Positions 5,957 to 6,595 of a stretch of DNA of 6,595 nucleotides are shown piece by piece (the first letter of the stretch is position 1; the number at the start of each line of letters is the position of its first letter). The stretch is from contig CAINDT010000268.1 of the NCBI GenBank assembly GCA_903847495.1, positions 1-6,595 of the forward strand, in the 5' to 3' direction. A program made the position numbers and the translations under genes. Source of the DNA: an uncultured Actinomycetes bacterium (lineage in GTDB: Bacteria; Actinomycetota; Thermoleophilia; Gaiellales; F1-60-MAGs149). Below the pieces are notes generated by a model. It searched no databases, had not been told where the DNA came from, and saw only the letters and a program-made list of their open reading frames with translations.

Positions 5957-5962
5957 GGGCGC

Positions 5963-6454
5963 ATGGCGCTCACGTACCGCACCGTCTCGACGCCGCTCGG
6001 CGACATCACCGCCGTGGCCGACGATGCGGGACTTACACAGGTGATCCTGGCCGGCGACGACGGCAGCGTGCTGGCCGAGGCGACGGAGGGCGGACCGATC
6101 GTCGACGTCGCTGCACAGCAGCTGGCGGAGTACTTCGCCGGCGAGCGGATGGCCTTCGACGTACCGCTCGCGCCGCAGGGCACCGAATTCCAAATGACGG
6201 TGTGGAAGGCACTCGGCGACGTGCCGTTCGGGACCACGGCAACCTACGGCGACATCGCTCGGGCAATCGGGCAGCTGACTGCGACACGCGCGGTCGGGGC
6301 AGCCAACGGGCGCAACCCGATTCCGATCATCATTCCGTGCCACCGCGTAATCGGTGCGAGCGGCGAGCTGACGGGCTACTCGGGCGGCGGCGGCATCGAG
6401 ACGAAGCGCAGGCTGCTCGACCACGAGAGCGGCACGCTCTCGTTCGCGATCTGA
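5963..6454 (+). CDS. ogt: Methylated-DNA--protein-cysteine methyltransferase (O6-alkylguanine repair)
   Basis: This 163-residue protein removes alkyl groups from O6 of guanine in DNA by irreversible transfer to its own cysteine. The active site IPCHRVIG is intact, with acceptor C126. Also present are the DNA-binding helix segment TATYGDIARAIG (92-103, Y95), the arginine finger R109 in RAVG, the asparagine hinge N118 in GRNPIP, and a C-terminal YSGGGGIETKRRLL segment. Length is normal for Ogt-type enzymes, with no Ada regulatory domain. ATG 5963 follows a -10-like TAGGCT by six bases, so it is probably transcribed separately and leaderless. It may be unrelated to the amine genes; a link through alkylating by-products of N-methyl amine metabolism is possible but speculative. 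Confidence 0.96.
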   Translation: MALTYRTVSTPLGDITAVADDAGLTQVILAGDDGSVLAEATEGGPIVDVAAQQLAEYFAGERMAFDVPLAPQGTEFQMTVWKALGDVPFGTTATYGDIARAIGQLTATRAVGAANGRNPIPIIIPCHRVIGASGELTGYSGGGGIETKRRLLDHESGTLSFAI

Positions 6455-6545
6455 CCCGTCGGCAGTCGGGCAGCTGGCCGTACTGCCCACGAGCCCGTGA
6501 GAGACCTCGAGGGCGACTGCGCTGCGTGGCGATGATCGGGTGTGG

Positions 6546-6578
6546 ATGCTCCAAAGGGGTCAGACCCTTTTGGAGCAT
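6546..6578. terminator. Hairpin downstream of ogt, candidate terminator or repeat element
   Basis: The inverted repeat is centred on 6562 with 16-base arms, fully paired except one G-T pair (6556/6568). ATGCTCCAAA (6546-6555) pairs with TTTGGAGCAT (6569-6578). The core GGGGTCAGACCCT differs from the reverse complement of the 5907-5919 core at one base, while the outer arms are unrelated. It lies about 90 bases past the ogt stop and could end its transcript. No gene is seen in 6455-6595; the rest of that stretch shows nothing I can name. Confidence 0.55.
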
Positions 6579-6595
6579 GAGCAACGCTGTCGGTC

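Noticed and set aside
5894..6584. Minus-strand open frames opposite and beyond ogt
   Set aside because: They are Arg-rich, lack motifs and overlap the intact ogt gene; the right-hand one begins beyond the 6546-6578 hairpin and reads straight through it.
1..6595. CRISPR array, tRNA, rRNA or insertion sequence
   Set aside because: No evenly spaced direct repeats, no tRNA-like or rRNA-like segments and no transposase coding sequence were seen.

Overview
The window is very GC-rich (by eye in the upper 60s percent) and densely coded, with seven genes, intergenic gaps mostly under 100 bases, and long antisense shadow reading frames. Three genes start 6-7 bases after a TANNNT-like -10 box with no usable ribosome binding site, which is the signature of leaderless transcription. 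With the base composition, this points to a high-GC actinobacterial-type chromosome. No genus can be named from the sequence alone, and I see no rRNA, tRNA, transposase gene, CRISPR array or phage gene.

Layout. Positions 1-977 (minus) hold the N-terminal 325 residues of a Rieske non-heme iron oxygenase alpha subunit of the quaternary-amine type (choline/betaine/carnitine/stachydrine-like), which runs off the left edge. It is divergent from a BetI-like TetR regulator (1061-1684, plus). The 83-bp gap carries overlapping back-to-back promoters and a TTCCAA-N10-TTGGAA inverted repeat. The regulator is followed after 10 bases by a homocysteine S-methyltransferase family gene (1695-2606, plus). Convergent to it is a two-gene minus-strand operon: an APH/choline-kinase-like phosphotransferase (4402-3560), joined by an ATGA overlap to a xylose-isomerase-like TIM-barrel protein (3563-2619). 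Divergent from that operon is a DAO/PuuB-type FAD oxidoreductase (4475-5893, plus). A long hairpin separates it from an O6-alkylguanine-DNA methyltransferase (5963-6454, plus). The last 141 bases hold a second hairpin sharing its core with the first.

How the genes may work together (inference). A Rieske oxygenase that oxidatively attacks a quaternary ammonium compound, an FAD amine oxidase for the resulting tertiary or secondary amine, and a methyltransferase that can pass methyl groups to homocysteine fit a catabolic module for an N-methylated compound under a BetI-like repressor. The kinase and TIM-barrel isomerase/epimerase suggest a hydroxylated or sugar-like moiety is also handled. The substrate is not visible from sequence, and the reductase the Rieske protein needs is not in the window. 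The repair gene at the right end is probably a separate unit with its own promoter.
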